The notes below the pieces were generated by a model. That model did not search any database, had not been told where the DNA came from, and saw only the letters and a program-made list of their open reading frames with translations. The translations under genes were made by a program, and so were the position numbers. A stretch of 64,000 nucleotides of DNA from Eleusine coracana subsp. coracana (lineage: Eukaryota; Streptophyta; Magnoliopsida; Poales; Poaceae). The stretch is from positions 11,688,569-11,752,568 of the forward strand of contig CM064429.1 of the NCBI GenBank assembly GCA_032690845.1. The letters run 5' to 3'. Shown here one piece after another: positions 43,148 through 53,849 of this stretch (the first letter of the stretch is position 1; each line of letters begins with the position of its first letter).

Positions 43148-44614
43148 TGTTGGCACTTCCTAAGTGCCCCTTTTATATGTGAATATTACCCCAATTAGAG
43201 CATAATTGATACTAATTTAGGCCTTTTACCTATGATATTGCCTATATATTTGTATATGCGTTGTTTTGGAGCTTTATCGTAGAAACAGGTAAAATTGGTG
43301 ATTAAAGTGATGCTGGAGAGGACGGGAATCCAGAACCGACAAAAAGCACTAAAGAAGCCCAGTGCGCCGATCGGTGCAGTCCATGAGCCGGTCAGCGCTA
43401 GAGTGTTTTGGCCCACATAAGTGACCGAGGCCCATTCCACATGTTTATGGAAGTTTATCTATGCAAGACACTTAAAGATATTTGCCTAGAAGATTTATGG
43501 AACTTCAAGATCTTGACGTGCAGTACAAGACTTTATCTCAAAGGAAAAGGCCCACATGGCAGCTGTGGAAGACAGAGGAACCGACTCGGAGAAGAAACCG
43601 GAGAAAACACGGCTTGCACCGATCGACGCAATCCTGCACCGATCAGCGCAACCGCCTTATTTGCTAGAAACCAAGTCCTTTACGAGTAGAACCCCTATAA
43701 ATACTTGTAAACCCTGGCCGTAGAGAGAGAGGCGACAGAGGGACAACAGGTCCGTGAGTTAGAGCCACCGAGGCTTGCCCCGTTAAAATAGATCTCTAGT
43801 TGAGTTTCAAGAACCATTGGTGTTAAGAGTTGATCCGTCAAGGTAGGCCATCTCGACAGGGATGAATCTTACTCTATGTATCTCAAGGATGATTGAATAT
43901 GTTGATGATGGTTTTGGTGATTTGTCTGTCTTGATTCTATAATCATGCATGTGCTTATTCTATTTGCTTAGTTCTAGGCTAAGTAAGTTGATATTATCTT
44001 GATCGTGGTGATTAGGATAGTATTCAGACATTGTATTGATGGTTGCTTGATGATGCTAGTAGTGTGGTTTAGCGGTGACAACACTAAGCCTGCGCAGCAC
44101 TATTGGATAGTTAAGTAGGGTAAGATACTTGCGCGATTAAGGGTTTCCTCTCGGTAGCGATAAATCGGGAGCCGCTCGAAAAGCAGGGTAGTCTTATTCA
44201 TTATAGGTTTTCATTGATCTATGTAATTACCCATTATGATGCTATTTAATTAGACTTTCTGGTTACGATCTCACTAGTAGATATCTGGTTACTCACTTAA
44301 CAGCATAGGCTTACAAGGCATCTGGTGCACTTTGACTTAGATTCACTAGTGTGCCGATCGGCTCAACTTCTGCGCCGATCGGCGCAACGACAGATTTACT
44401 GTCTGGCGCACCTTTGCACTGGCCGGTCTCCTCCTCACGCAACCTAAATTCGACAGTAGCTTTGACTAGATCTTTTACTGTTAACTTTGTTTAATTATCC
44501 CTAAGGTCCTAGTGGATTCGATAAACCTTGGAATACTCAATTCAAGAGAAAAAGTGCGACAATCGTACACTGTCCTCTTGCGTTATATAAGTAGGTGCGT
44601 AGGTACGACCAAGA
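43148..44614 (+). repeat. Solo LTR inside the Tat antisense gene
   Basis: It starts TGTTGGCACTTCC and ends near GGTACGACCAAGA. The exact 5-base duplication GCGAC flanks it (43143-43147 and 44615-44619). Removing the LTR and one GCGAC restores an open antisense frame (GVGR|VATN), which supports the boundaries although the end is not CA. TATA box CCTATAAATAC at 43693. Palindromes around GCGCCGATCGGCGC lie at 43364, 43616-43652 and 44352-44386. Length 1467 bases. Confidence 0.8.
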
Positions 44615-44912
44615 GCGACCCTCCCAACACCTCGGGGAGCGAAATCCTTGTCACCACCCCCTTACTCATCGTCCTCCTCATCTCCATTTGCCTCCTCTTA
44701 ATTATCTTCAACTTCTTTCGATGGTTCCCGACCATGATCATGACTCAGCCCTTCGGGAGCAGCAGTAAGGTTATCCTCCAAGCTCCTAACGAATTCCGCC
44801 TTAGAGTCGCCCTCACTTGCAGTGGCGTCGATAGCCGTCGAAGGCAGGTTTTCCTCAGTGGCAGCCTCGTCAGGGCGCGCAGTCTGCATAACTCGAGCCA
44901 TATCTTCAGATC
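44615..44912 (-). pseudogene. Tat antisense gene, first coding exon
   Basis: A good acceptor (TTTAATTGCAG|GATCTG, 44913) precedes the ATG of MARVMQTARPDEAATEENLP, so the gene has a leader intron. Acidic residues follow. A TGA at about 44698 is not in the downstream frame and a TAA (about 44665) interrupts the read-through toward GVGR at 44615. Upstream 44913-45330 is presumed leader and promoter of this antisense gene. Confidence 0.5.
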
Positions 44913-44928
44913 CTGCAATTAAACACAA

Positions 44929-45552
44929 AAGGTGAGCTCCGTAAGAACCTAGAAACTAGCCCCAACTATTGCAAGGAACACTTCGAAGCAAGGATCCACA
45001 CATACCGAGTTAGCTCGAATGCACCCTCAAAAGCAAAAGCCACCAAATAGCAGCGTGAGCGCACGAAGCTAGGGGAAGCTAGAGTACTAAAAAGCAAATC
45101 GTAACAGAAGCTTCGTAGACCTTTACCCCCCCCCCACCCCACCCCCGCTTATATAGTCGGGTAAAAACGAACGAGCATTTACTACAGAGCCTCGAGAGTT
45201 GAAGCCATAGTAACACAAAATTTAAAGCGGAAGACAAAGAGCCACGACACCCAAGATAGCCAAGCATTACCTTCGAGAGAGCCGGGTGAGCTCCCAGAAG
45301 ACGACTCGCTTTCTGAAACAATTACTGTTCGAACCCTAGTCATAATCGCAGGCATAGTGGAAGCTCAACGGACAAGTAGCTAGTAAAAATAATAATTTCC
45401 ACCGCAGTTATTCTCCTTTTATAGGCAGAAGCCCTGGTACCTTCGTTCGAAAAGCCCAACTTTGATGCTCGAAAGGTGACGTTTTGGTAAGAGATACCGG
45501 CGAAGCGAGGGTTTCGGCCCATCAAAGTTGGACCCACCCCTCGAGGGGCTAC
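44929..45552 (+). other. Tat 3' UTR, including promoter side of the antisense gene and polypurine tract
   Basis: No gene. It contains a C run (45126-45147) and several TTCGAAGG/TCGAAAG words. TCGAGGGGCTAC (45541-45552) just before the LTR is the polypurine tract. The ORF at 45079-45321 on the minus strand is of low complexity and is not supported. Confidence 0.5.
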
Positions 45553-46134
45553 TATTGGGCAGACCACTTCGTAAGCCACCCTTCGAGGGTTCATCAAAGT
45601 CGGGCTACGGATAAAAGTCAAAGTCAACACATTGTTATCCTTTTTATTTATTATTCATTATTAACCGTAACTTCGAAGTCCAGGCGTTCATTGGAAGCCA
45701 CGGTAAAACCAAGACCCTTCGAGCGGTACCTCCGCGCACTCGGAGGATGAAACCGTCATCCTTCGAAGGATAGCGCGCGGTGCCAGATCAAGGGTCTGTT
45801 CGGCGTGAAGAGGGCAACACGTGGCACCAGCATGTGTTATGGCGTGTGGAGCAAGGAAGGATACCGGAGTGCTCAAATGATTAATTTATCCTTTATGATC
45901 ATTTTGTATAGAATATTTAAAGAATATAGTAGGTAATTAGAGACAAAATGATTATTTACACATAGCCTAAGTCGGGCCTATAAAAGGAATACCCCTACTT
46001 ACTTGTAACGTGATGAATCTGTTTGGGATACGTAAGAAGAGCGCTTTTTGTCTTGTTTCATACCCTTCGCAATTTTTTTTTATGTTCATTCTTTCTATTT
46101 ATGTCATCGAACCTCGCGCTCAGTGACATCAACA
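45553..46134 (+). repeat. 3' LTR of the Tat element
   Basis: It starts TATTGGGCAGACC (TG changed to TA) after the polypurine tract and ends CAGTGACATCAACA. TATA box CCTATAAAAGG at 45977-45987. Length 582 bases. The next bases (TGATA) would be the target copy, but the other flank is not in the window. Confidence 0.7.
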
Positions 46135-47754
46135 TGATATGAATCTGTTATGCAATTTGCATTTTACTACCTAACTGAGTGTCTTGGTTGTTGACATTAA
46201 AAATAAGAAAAAAAATTAACCTATTATGTAATTAAAAAAATATTTTAAAAGTTTATAGTAACACACGAATATTTTACTAGTCTTTTATATCTCTACCATA
46301 TATTAATTTCGGTATGATCGTCTCGTTCACCTAAAATTTTTTGTCACCTGCACTATGCCACTGTCAAATAAAACTGATCTGCCCCGACGTCGTAAACAAT
46401 AAGAGAAACCTGGATGTAAGTCTCCCGTGAAAAAGAAGGCTGGACCTCCGGCTGTTGGAGCGGCGAGGGCGCGGCCACCCGGCGGCTGGAGATCCTCCAC
46501 GCCATTGAAGGCAGGTTGATCTCGTCCTCTACGGGCGCGCCTCCTCGACTTCGGGCGGATCTAAGAGGCAACAACTTTGGGCGGATTTGAGGCTACAGCT
46601 CAGGGCAGATCGACCCATCGACTAGGCACATATGAGGCCGCTGCGGCAATGAGCAGGCTGCGAGGTCCAGAAGAAGTAATGGCTATGATTCAAGGATCTC
46701 ATCAGGTGAGATTCGATTCTCATGCTACCTCTGTTCTATTTTCTTTTTTGCAACCAGTTGAACACATTGCCGTTTTAGTACCATGATTTAACAATGAAAT
46801 CGAACCACCTGTGCATAATCTCCATGTTGTGCTTCGTGATGCAGACGGCCATGACCTTCTCTCTATTGTTGCGGTCGTGCATTATGAGCGAGTTAGTGAG
46901 GTGCTCTACAATGTTTTATGTTGGATAAGCACTGCTATGTTCTATCACTTTGAAACCTCTCGAGGACAATGTTGACGCAAGCACCGGAGATTTGAGCGCA
47001 TTGGATTGTTCCCATTATATATGATATTTGTTTCACATTTATTTGACACTGACACAGATTGAAGGAGAATGCAAAGAGCTTCACTAACTCCCTCATATTG
47101 ATGTGTATATGTTGATGTGCATACCACATGTATATGGAGCAGTTTAGTGGAATGTGTGACGGGAGAGAGTCTACAACATGACACAGTGCTGAGCAATTTT
47201 ATTACCATAATCCCTTCTAACTAAATTAGTTTTATTTTCCTTGCAACATAGATTCCCTTCTCATTCGAGTATACACCTAATTTGGCATGCATTATAACTT
47301 CTCTGATACTAATTATGTCTCTAAATACTCTAGTATTTCACTTGTCGTTGCATTTGTTGCCATGTCTTTGTTTTCTATTTCAAAAAGCCTAAACATAACA
47401 TGCTATTCTGCTTAAAAGTTTATATGCTGTCTATATCCTAATAAGGTCAGCAGGAAACTCCTATTATTATTCAGCATGGGGATTACCAATTATATAAGAA
47501 GAGTTTTCTTTTTGTCATGTCTTCATATACTACTACCCAAGTATTCATCTGGATGGTTTTGTTAAAACTTAATACACCTTTTTGTTCTGAGAGCTATCAG
47601 CTCTGGAGGACATTGGCTAAGCAATTTGTAAATGCCTCAATCAGGGTGGTGATGAGCTGCTAAGATTGCTTGAAAACTAAAGTCTATAGAGAACCTTCTG
47701 TGCTTTATTTGCTTATATTGGTGTTAGGGAGCTTTTTGTTTTGACAACTATCAG
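46135..47754. other. Unassigned intergenic DNA with possible decayed exons
   Basis: Mostly AT-rich and without long frames. At 46570-46710 a GC-rich start and an exon-like end (GGATCTCATCAG|GTGAG) resemble a first exon with MSRLRGPEEVMAMIQGSHQ, but no continuation was recognised. I see no domain. Confidence 0.25.
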
Positions 47755-47762
47755 CTCATGAG

Positions 47763-47920
47763 CAGGGGCGGAGCTACAGGGGGCCCTTAGCCCTCAAAAC
47801 TCCAGCCCTTTTTCCTTACTAAATTAGAAAATTACCATGTGAAAAATCAAATTAGAACTCCAGATAGATCCACAACAAGCAGCCAGCACCCCCTGCAGCC
47901 ATTTGCTGGCTCTTCCCCTG
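47763..47920. mobile_element. hAT-type MITE, 158 bases
   Basis: The ends CAGGGGCGGAGC and (reversed) CAGGGGAAGAGCC are inverted repeats. The flanks CTCATGAG (47755-47762) and CTCGTGAG (47921-47928) form an 8-base duplication with one change. Eight-base duplications and CAGGG ends are hAT features. No ORF. Confidence 0.8.
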
Positions 47921-47928
47921 CTCGTGAG

Positions 47929-50900
47929 TGCATTGGCTAACCATGTTTGAAGAGAAATAATTGTATAAATTCATAGGTGTATTACAAAATAAGCCAAATA
48001 AATATTATTTTTCATTTTACCTTGCAAGTTTCAGTGGTTAATTGTCACACATTTGGGCTTTTGTGTATGCTGGATGGTTCAAAATTCTCAACATGTATTA
48101 TCTTTATTTATTAAGGTTGCTATCATGAATCTGATAATCCCATGGGTATGTCTGGAGACGGTTTCTTTGTCATATCAGCATTGGTTCATCTCCTGAACAC
48201 GTTAAAAAGAAGTAGGTACGACCTTGATTATTGAGGAAAATGAATTGTTATGTCTTCCATTTTGATTGCAGTAGCAATTCTAAAATGAATCATGTTTATT
48301 CAAATATCCTCTGTTTTATGCATGCATGTTGGAAACACAAGGTTAAAAGACTATAATTATTGCAGTGATGTTTATGCATCTTTTCTTTTCATATGTTATC
48401 ATGTTTGGTAAATAGCATTCCATGAAATTAGTGGTGTGTTTTTGTGTCTATAGAAATCAAATAAAAAGCATGTTATTACTCCTTGCAAATATTTGGGAAA
48501 GAACCGCTGCAAAATGACGAAATTCTTTGGTATGGAAAATTTAAAAACAATTCATGTTTGCACTGCTAAACTGTAACCTTTGAATAAATCTAATTTTAAG
48601 CTTGCATGTACATTCCAGGTTGGCACTGTGAAGGTATTGCAGACACCATTCTCTAGGCTTGCAACAACAATCTGGCCTACATCATGTTCAAAGGAATCCC
48701 CGTCTTTGATTACTTACCTTCTATTTATCTTGAGGTAGAAGTTATCGTTGTGCTGGGATAACTTCATTATGGAGAATAATAACAAAAGGTTTCCTTTTGC
48801 AGGCTGGTTATCTCATCTGTGCTATGTTTATTTTAAAAGAAATGTTGTATTCCACTGAAACATATATTTATGCAGGTGGCAACAATTTCAGTTTGGTTCA
48901 GGTCTGTTAGTCTGTAGAAGATGCAACTCTAGCCTCACTGTAAGACTCTTGAGCAATTGTCAGTGATACTATTAGCCTGTTTCACATATCTTGGGCTCTC
49001 ATGATTCATCCTTTGACACATAGTTTTGAATATTCAAGGTGATTTCATTCCATGGATGAAGTACTATGTGATAATGAACTAGAAAAGGGAAGGGCTGCAG
49101 ACACAAACTGAATCCTGAAGTAATTGTGATAAGTCCAGCTTTTGAGGAGAAGAAGGCCTCAGCGGCCAAAGAAAATTCAGGAGGACAATAACCAAACTTC
49201 TAGATCAATTCTGAAAAAGTGTAGTAGGGTACGACATTTTTTTCTACTCTTCAATCCATAATCATACAAACAAAAAACATTGTAACATTTCAAGGATTTA
49301 TTATGCATTGTGGATAATGTATTCAGAAATCTGATCATTGTTCAGTTGAAAGCCGAGATGAGTAACAAAGAGTTACATTAATCCACTATTACTCAAGTTG
49401 ACTGTATATTTTCACATCAACACATTATCTGCTCTTAGAATTAATCCCATTTTACTTCCATAAGGTGTGCACGTGTGTTCAGCAGCTCTTTTATGATGCA
49501 GTTTAATTTGCTGCTCTATAGTGGAATTCTCATGGATTCCTGGTATATATTGCACATGTTTTCTTCTCTCAAATCAATTTATAGAAATGATTACCATCTA
49601 TTGATTTTGTAGCATATAAAAGGACAACTAATTCATACTAACTATAATAATACTCAGAAAAATGCCAAACTCAGATCTACCATTTCTTAAGATTATAAAT
49701 CAATGCAAGCTAATCTGTATTTTGTAGTTAGTAATGTTTCTGAGTGTTAGTAAATCCTGAAACTTGCATACATATTTGCTCCCTGTTATTAAGCTTTCAC
49801 AAAAAGTTTTATAGTCATATTATATGTACCCCTAACTTTTTAAGAATTTAAATCTGTTCTTTTGATCATTAATTCATGTTGTATCCCTTTTTGGTTAATA
49901 CCAATTATGTTTTGGTGTTTTAGCTTCACGTATGCAGAATAATATTGCTGAGGCCATGTAATACCACCTAATTAGAAAACAATATATCGATTTTCTTTTG
50001 TTGAGTAATAATATTGTCTATCAAATACTATCTACAAATATATATTGGTGAAATTATTTATTAAATCAGGTGCAGCCGTCTCTTCCAACGTAAATCCTGC
50101 CCTCTGTCACGTGCGTGTCTCTGCCCCCCGCCTGGTTAGTTAGGAAAGTTTTGTTGGTTTCTTGTTTTCCATAAAACAGCACCAGGACTCCTGTTTTTTT
50201 GTTTCCCCCGTGAAAAATCAGAGTCCATCGAACCATCCCCTCCCCCTATTTCAGATCAAGATCGAGCGTGAACATTTTTTTAGAGCGGCAGCCCATCCAA
50301 TCGAGAGTCTCATTTTCAACATAGCCCATGAACGTCGCCATTCCGTCAATGGCGGCGTCGGGTGGGAAACGAAGCCATATCATCAGATCATCAACACTAA
50401 TGATCAAGGTAATAACGAAGCACCTCCACTTTTTCTGATGTGTCTTATCAGATCGGCATCGTCTCCATCAGTAGAATATGCGGCATAACGTCTTCCATGA
50501 ATTCTACAATCCAAGGCCACAGCGGCGGTACATGGAGTTATCACCATCAAACAGCCATGCAACGCATCTTATTTTTTCCTACGGACGGACATGCAGTCTC
50601 ATAAGATTCAGGTACGTACATGCATGTGTTTAATTATCGGGTTTAAGGTTTCAGTCTTAATATTGATCACGTCATTGCTATAAAGGAGATTAAATCAGCA
50701 CAGATATGCAATTATGTTAATTTCTTATATAGTTCCTACCATAGCTTGTACTATATGAGCAGTGTTTATTGTTTTTCCTTATGGCCTGAATGGAGAACAA
50801 CTTTGGATTCCTCTTTAGCATGGCCTTGAAGAACAGGATGTGTACAGGTCTAGGTTGCAGGTTCTACATCTGATGCATTAATAGTCCAGTGAGCATCTGA

Positions 50901-51640
50901 CTAAGGTATAGATTTTAGGTCCAATCCCTATACTTTTCACTTTATTAGTGCTTACTTATTTGAATGCATAGAATATGTATTTTCTAACATTTCTCTTTGA
51001 TTGAAAACTGAAATCTTTCATGGCTTTTCGTCTATGAATGCCATAAGAGATGCACATGTACTTTAACACAGTTGTTTATATTAACACACTAATTAGATGG
51101 TGCAGTTTTATATACACCGCAGTCCTTCCAAGTTTCAGAAAGCTTTAAGGCAGAATTGAGATGGATATTACGGAAAATGATCAGCTAAGAGTGGTTATGC
51201 AGAACAACTATAACATTTAAACTTTTGAAGGGTCTAAAGTGTTGGTTCATTCAGCTACATCTTGGGTTTGAAGTACGAAAATAAAACAACTGCATTATGC
51301 ATATGCGTCTTCCTTACTGTGGTCTTTATTGTTCTCCACACTGATTACTAAATTTGTCCCTTCCATATGAAACACAGCTGATGGACTCAGCTCACCCTAA
51401 AATTCATGACAATACAGCTTTCTGTTTCATAAAGAGTAATTTTTGTTTGCAAGTTTCACGAATACTTACACAAAACAGAAAGTATTGTAGTGTCCCAACC
51501 AATATATAAGATCCTTGTACTTAATGAGTTCCTGTTAAGTTGCTAATGAGTACACGGTGGTCGAAATGAGATTAAATACATATGGTATATCGAACTAAAT
51601 TTATTATATATTACTTAATACTCGTAGCAACGTACGGGCC
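47929..51640. other. Unassigned DNA with short, unconnected open pieces
   Basis: Mostly AT-rich. A few short open stretches stand out: MGMSGDGFFVISALVHLLNT (48145-48210), VKVLQTPFSRLATTIWPTSC (48628-48690) and NPEVIVISPAFEEKKASAAK (49113-49175). The last is followed by a stop. These might be exons of a degraded or non-coding gene, but they do not join into one frame and no family is recognised. 51560-51640 has TACTCGTAGCAACGTACGGG, which recalls some Helitron 3' ends, without the CTAGT finish. Confidence 0.3.
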
Positions 51641-51769
51641 CATGATGTAGTCTGCCGCTAAAGCCCATTCCACAACTCACTACGCAGAGTCCATATAAAA
51701 ATCAGAACCTAGTCGGTCACCCCACTCCCTCCCTCCTTAGCCGCCTCAGTCTCTTCTCCACAAGTCGAC

Positions 51770-51771
<2 letters not shown>

Positions 51772-51828
<57 letters not shown>
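51772..51828. repeat. (CT)n microsatellite
   Basis: About 28 perfect CT units. It sits just upstream of the GC-rich minisatellite. Confidence 0.97.
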
Positions 51829-51829
<1 letters not shown>

Positions 51830-51959
51830 AAGCCAACGCTGCCCCCAACCTCTCCTCGTTGGCGTACTCCCCCTCTGTCTCCCTTCTCGTAGGTGCCTCT
51901 GCCCTCCCTCCCTCTCCTCCAGCGGCCCCTACTCCCTCCCCTCTCTCATCATCGGACGG

Positions 51960-52450
51960 CGACACGCAGTGAATGGGGCCGGATCTGGCGCCTCCCCTCC
52001 TCGGACGGCGGTGCACGGTGAAGGGAGGTCAGATCCGGCGCCTCCACTCCCGGACCGCGGCGCGCGGCGAATGGGGGGGGGGGTGTCCAGTGCCTCCCAT
52101 CCTCGAACAACAGCGCGCGATGAAGGGGGGCGGATCCGGCGCCTCCCCTCCTCGGATGGTGACACGAGGCACAGGGTGGGGGTGGATCCGACGCCTCCCC
52201 TCCAGGGACGGCGACGCGCGGCGAAGATGGGGCGGATCTGACGCCTCTCCTCCTTGGACATTAGCGCGCAGCAGGGGGGGGGGATCCGGTGCCTCCCCTC
52301 CTCAGACGGTGGCATGCAGCAAAGCGGGGGCCAGATCCGGCGCCTCCCCTCCTCAGATGGCGGCATGCGGCTGGATCCGGCGCCTCCCCTCTTCGGACGG
52401 TGGTGCGCGGCGAAGGAGAGGTCGGATCCGACGGCCCCCCTCACACAACG
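51960..52450. repeat. GC-rich minisatellite, about 45-base units
   Basis: The words GGATCCGGCGCCTCCCCTCC and TCGGACGGYGGYGCGCGGYGAAG recur about ten times with many changes and small indels. G runs (52076-52084 and 52275-52283) occur inside units. Long ORFs on both strands here are products of the repeat and not genes. Confidence 0.9.
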
Positions 52451-52559
52451 GCAACCCACATCATGCAGCAGTCAGAGCCGTCCCAGCCCTCTCTAACCCC
52501 CTCCCCCCTCTAGTTGTTGGCGAGCGGCAAGGCAGCGGCGTCCCGACCGCCGTTGCATG

Positions 52560-52760
52560 TTGCTTTTTTATTTTCTATATTTTATTCATAGTGGCGGGTG
52601 ACTTTGTGACCCACTGCTATAGTGGCACTTTTACCGGCGGTTGTCTCCTCTCCGCCGCTATAATTATTTATTTTTAGTTGTGGAATCGTAGGGGCGGATA
52701 GCCATGCCCGCGGCTACAGTCATATTTGGACCGCCACTATAGTACATCTTTGTGGTAGTG
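52560..52760. mobile_element. Right end of a CACTA-type DNA transposon
   Basis: The end TTTGTGGTAGTG (52749-52760), read in reverse, is CACTACCACAAA. It is close to the CACTACCACAGAAA end at 61321. The next 190 bases inward carry sub-terminal repeats in both orientations (GGCGG.CACTATAG, CTATAGTGGC, CCGCCGCTATAA). The minisatellite probably lies inside this element. I could not find the matching left end. Confidence 0.75.
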
Positions 52761-53792
52761 TTATGAGAGATAGAGTTTTGACCATGTGAAAATTAGACAT
52801 TTGAATATTAGCGCATAAACTTTTGAAACAATTTAAATATATAATGTAAAAGTGACTTGCTCATCAGGTGGCAAAATCTATCATATTTACTTGGACAGCT
52901 CCAATGATCACATTTAGAGAGACGCCGGTGATAGGATCATTGGAGGGCGGTGCCTGCTCCATAGATTGGAAGTTTTTGTTTCGTTTAAAGAGCAACAAAA
53001 CCAGAGTCTGATTTTGATTAACTTTATAACAAAACCACGATGTCTGGGTAACTTACGACGATGGACACACACAAAAAAAGATAGACAACCACACCAAAAA
53101 TACGCTTAATTTGGCATAGGGGCAGGCAGACTCACCTCATTTAATAAAGAGTTGAGATAAGGAACGAAAGGAAGGGTAAGGAATAGAGATAGAGATAAGA
53201 GAGAGAGAGAATTATGTAAGAATAGAGGACTCCTTTGACCGGTGTTTTCTTTCTTAATAATTAACGTAAGAATAGAGGACTCCTTTGTCCTGTGCTTTTT
53301 CTTAAATAATTAGGTAGGGAGACCAACATTTAGACACCACCACGGAAACCATGAAAAATAAAAAGTGAAATTGGAAAAAGTTCTGATTTATGGGAAACAA
53401 AAAAACAAAAAAGGCAGAGTTCTGATGCTGTTTTTTACGGGGCAGGGAATATGATAGACATTTTTATTACATAGCAAAAGATAAACCTTTGATATTTTAT
53501 ATAAATTTCACTTTTACTTGTACTTGACAAAGAATTATCTAGAGATAGACATAGTTTGTATTATAAAGTAAAAATTCATGCATATCCCACAAATTAGATA
53601 TTTCAACATTAGCTCATAAATAAATAGAACCATTTAAATATATAATATAAAAAGGGATAGGCAAATCTAAAATTACCTTAACATCTATCATGGAATAACC
53701 TCTTTGTCCATGATTTTCTTATAAGTGTCACCATCAACCCTTAACCCTATCTTTTTTTTCCATTATTATGTGTCTTCTCTTTTTGTTCTTCT
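52761..53792. other. Unassigned AT-rich DNA with a short tandem duplication
   Basis: No gene. GTAAGAATAGAGGACTCCTT occurs twice (53215 and 53267) with similar surroundings, a duplication of about 52 bases. Confidence 0.5.
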
Positions 53793-53849
53793 GATAATAT
53801 TGGACTTCCTCACCCACCCACCTCGCCCGGCAGGCCGTTCGAAGGAACT

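Larger units (their letters stand above)
38837..46134 (+). mobile_element. 3' end of a Tat-lineage (Grande-like) Ty3/gypsy element
   Basis: It comprises a tandem repeat array (38837-39590), a decayed antisense multi-exon gene (39669-44912, minus strand), a polypurine tract (about 45541-45552) and the 3' LTR (45553-46134). This layout, with tandem repeats and an antisense ORF between pol and the 3' LTR, is known from Tat-lineage plant elements. A solo LTR (43148-44614) interrupts it. Gag and pol are missing, and the left edge is an abrupt junction with the copia gag. Confidence 0.75.

Noticed and set aside
45079..45321. An 80-codon minus-strand ORF next to the C run
   Set aside because: Low complexity, crosses the UTR of the Tat element, no domain.
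51600..51640. A Helitron 3' end (CGTAGCAACGTACGGG)
   Set aside because: No CTAGT or CTRR finish, and no matching TC start was found. Kept only as a remark.
51929..52677. Long ORFs on both strands rich in Arg, Pro and Gly
   Set aside because: They are translations of a 45-base GC-rich tandem repeat and occur in several frames at once.
46135..52760. A complete CACTA element ending at 52760
   Set aside because: No convincing CACTACCACAAA left end or matching 3-base target was found, so only the right end is claimed.
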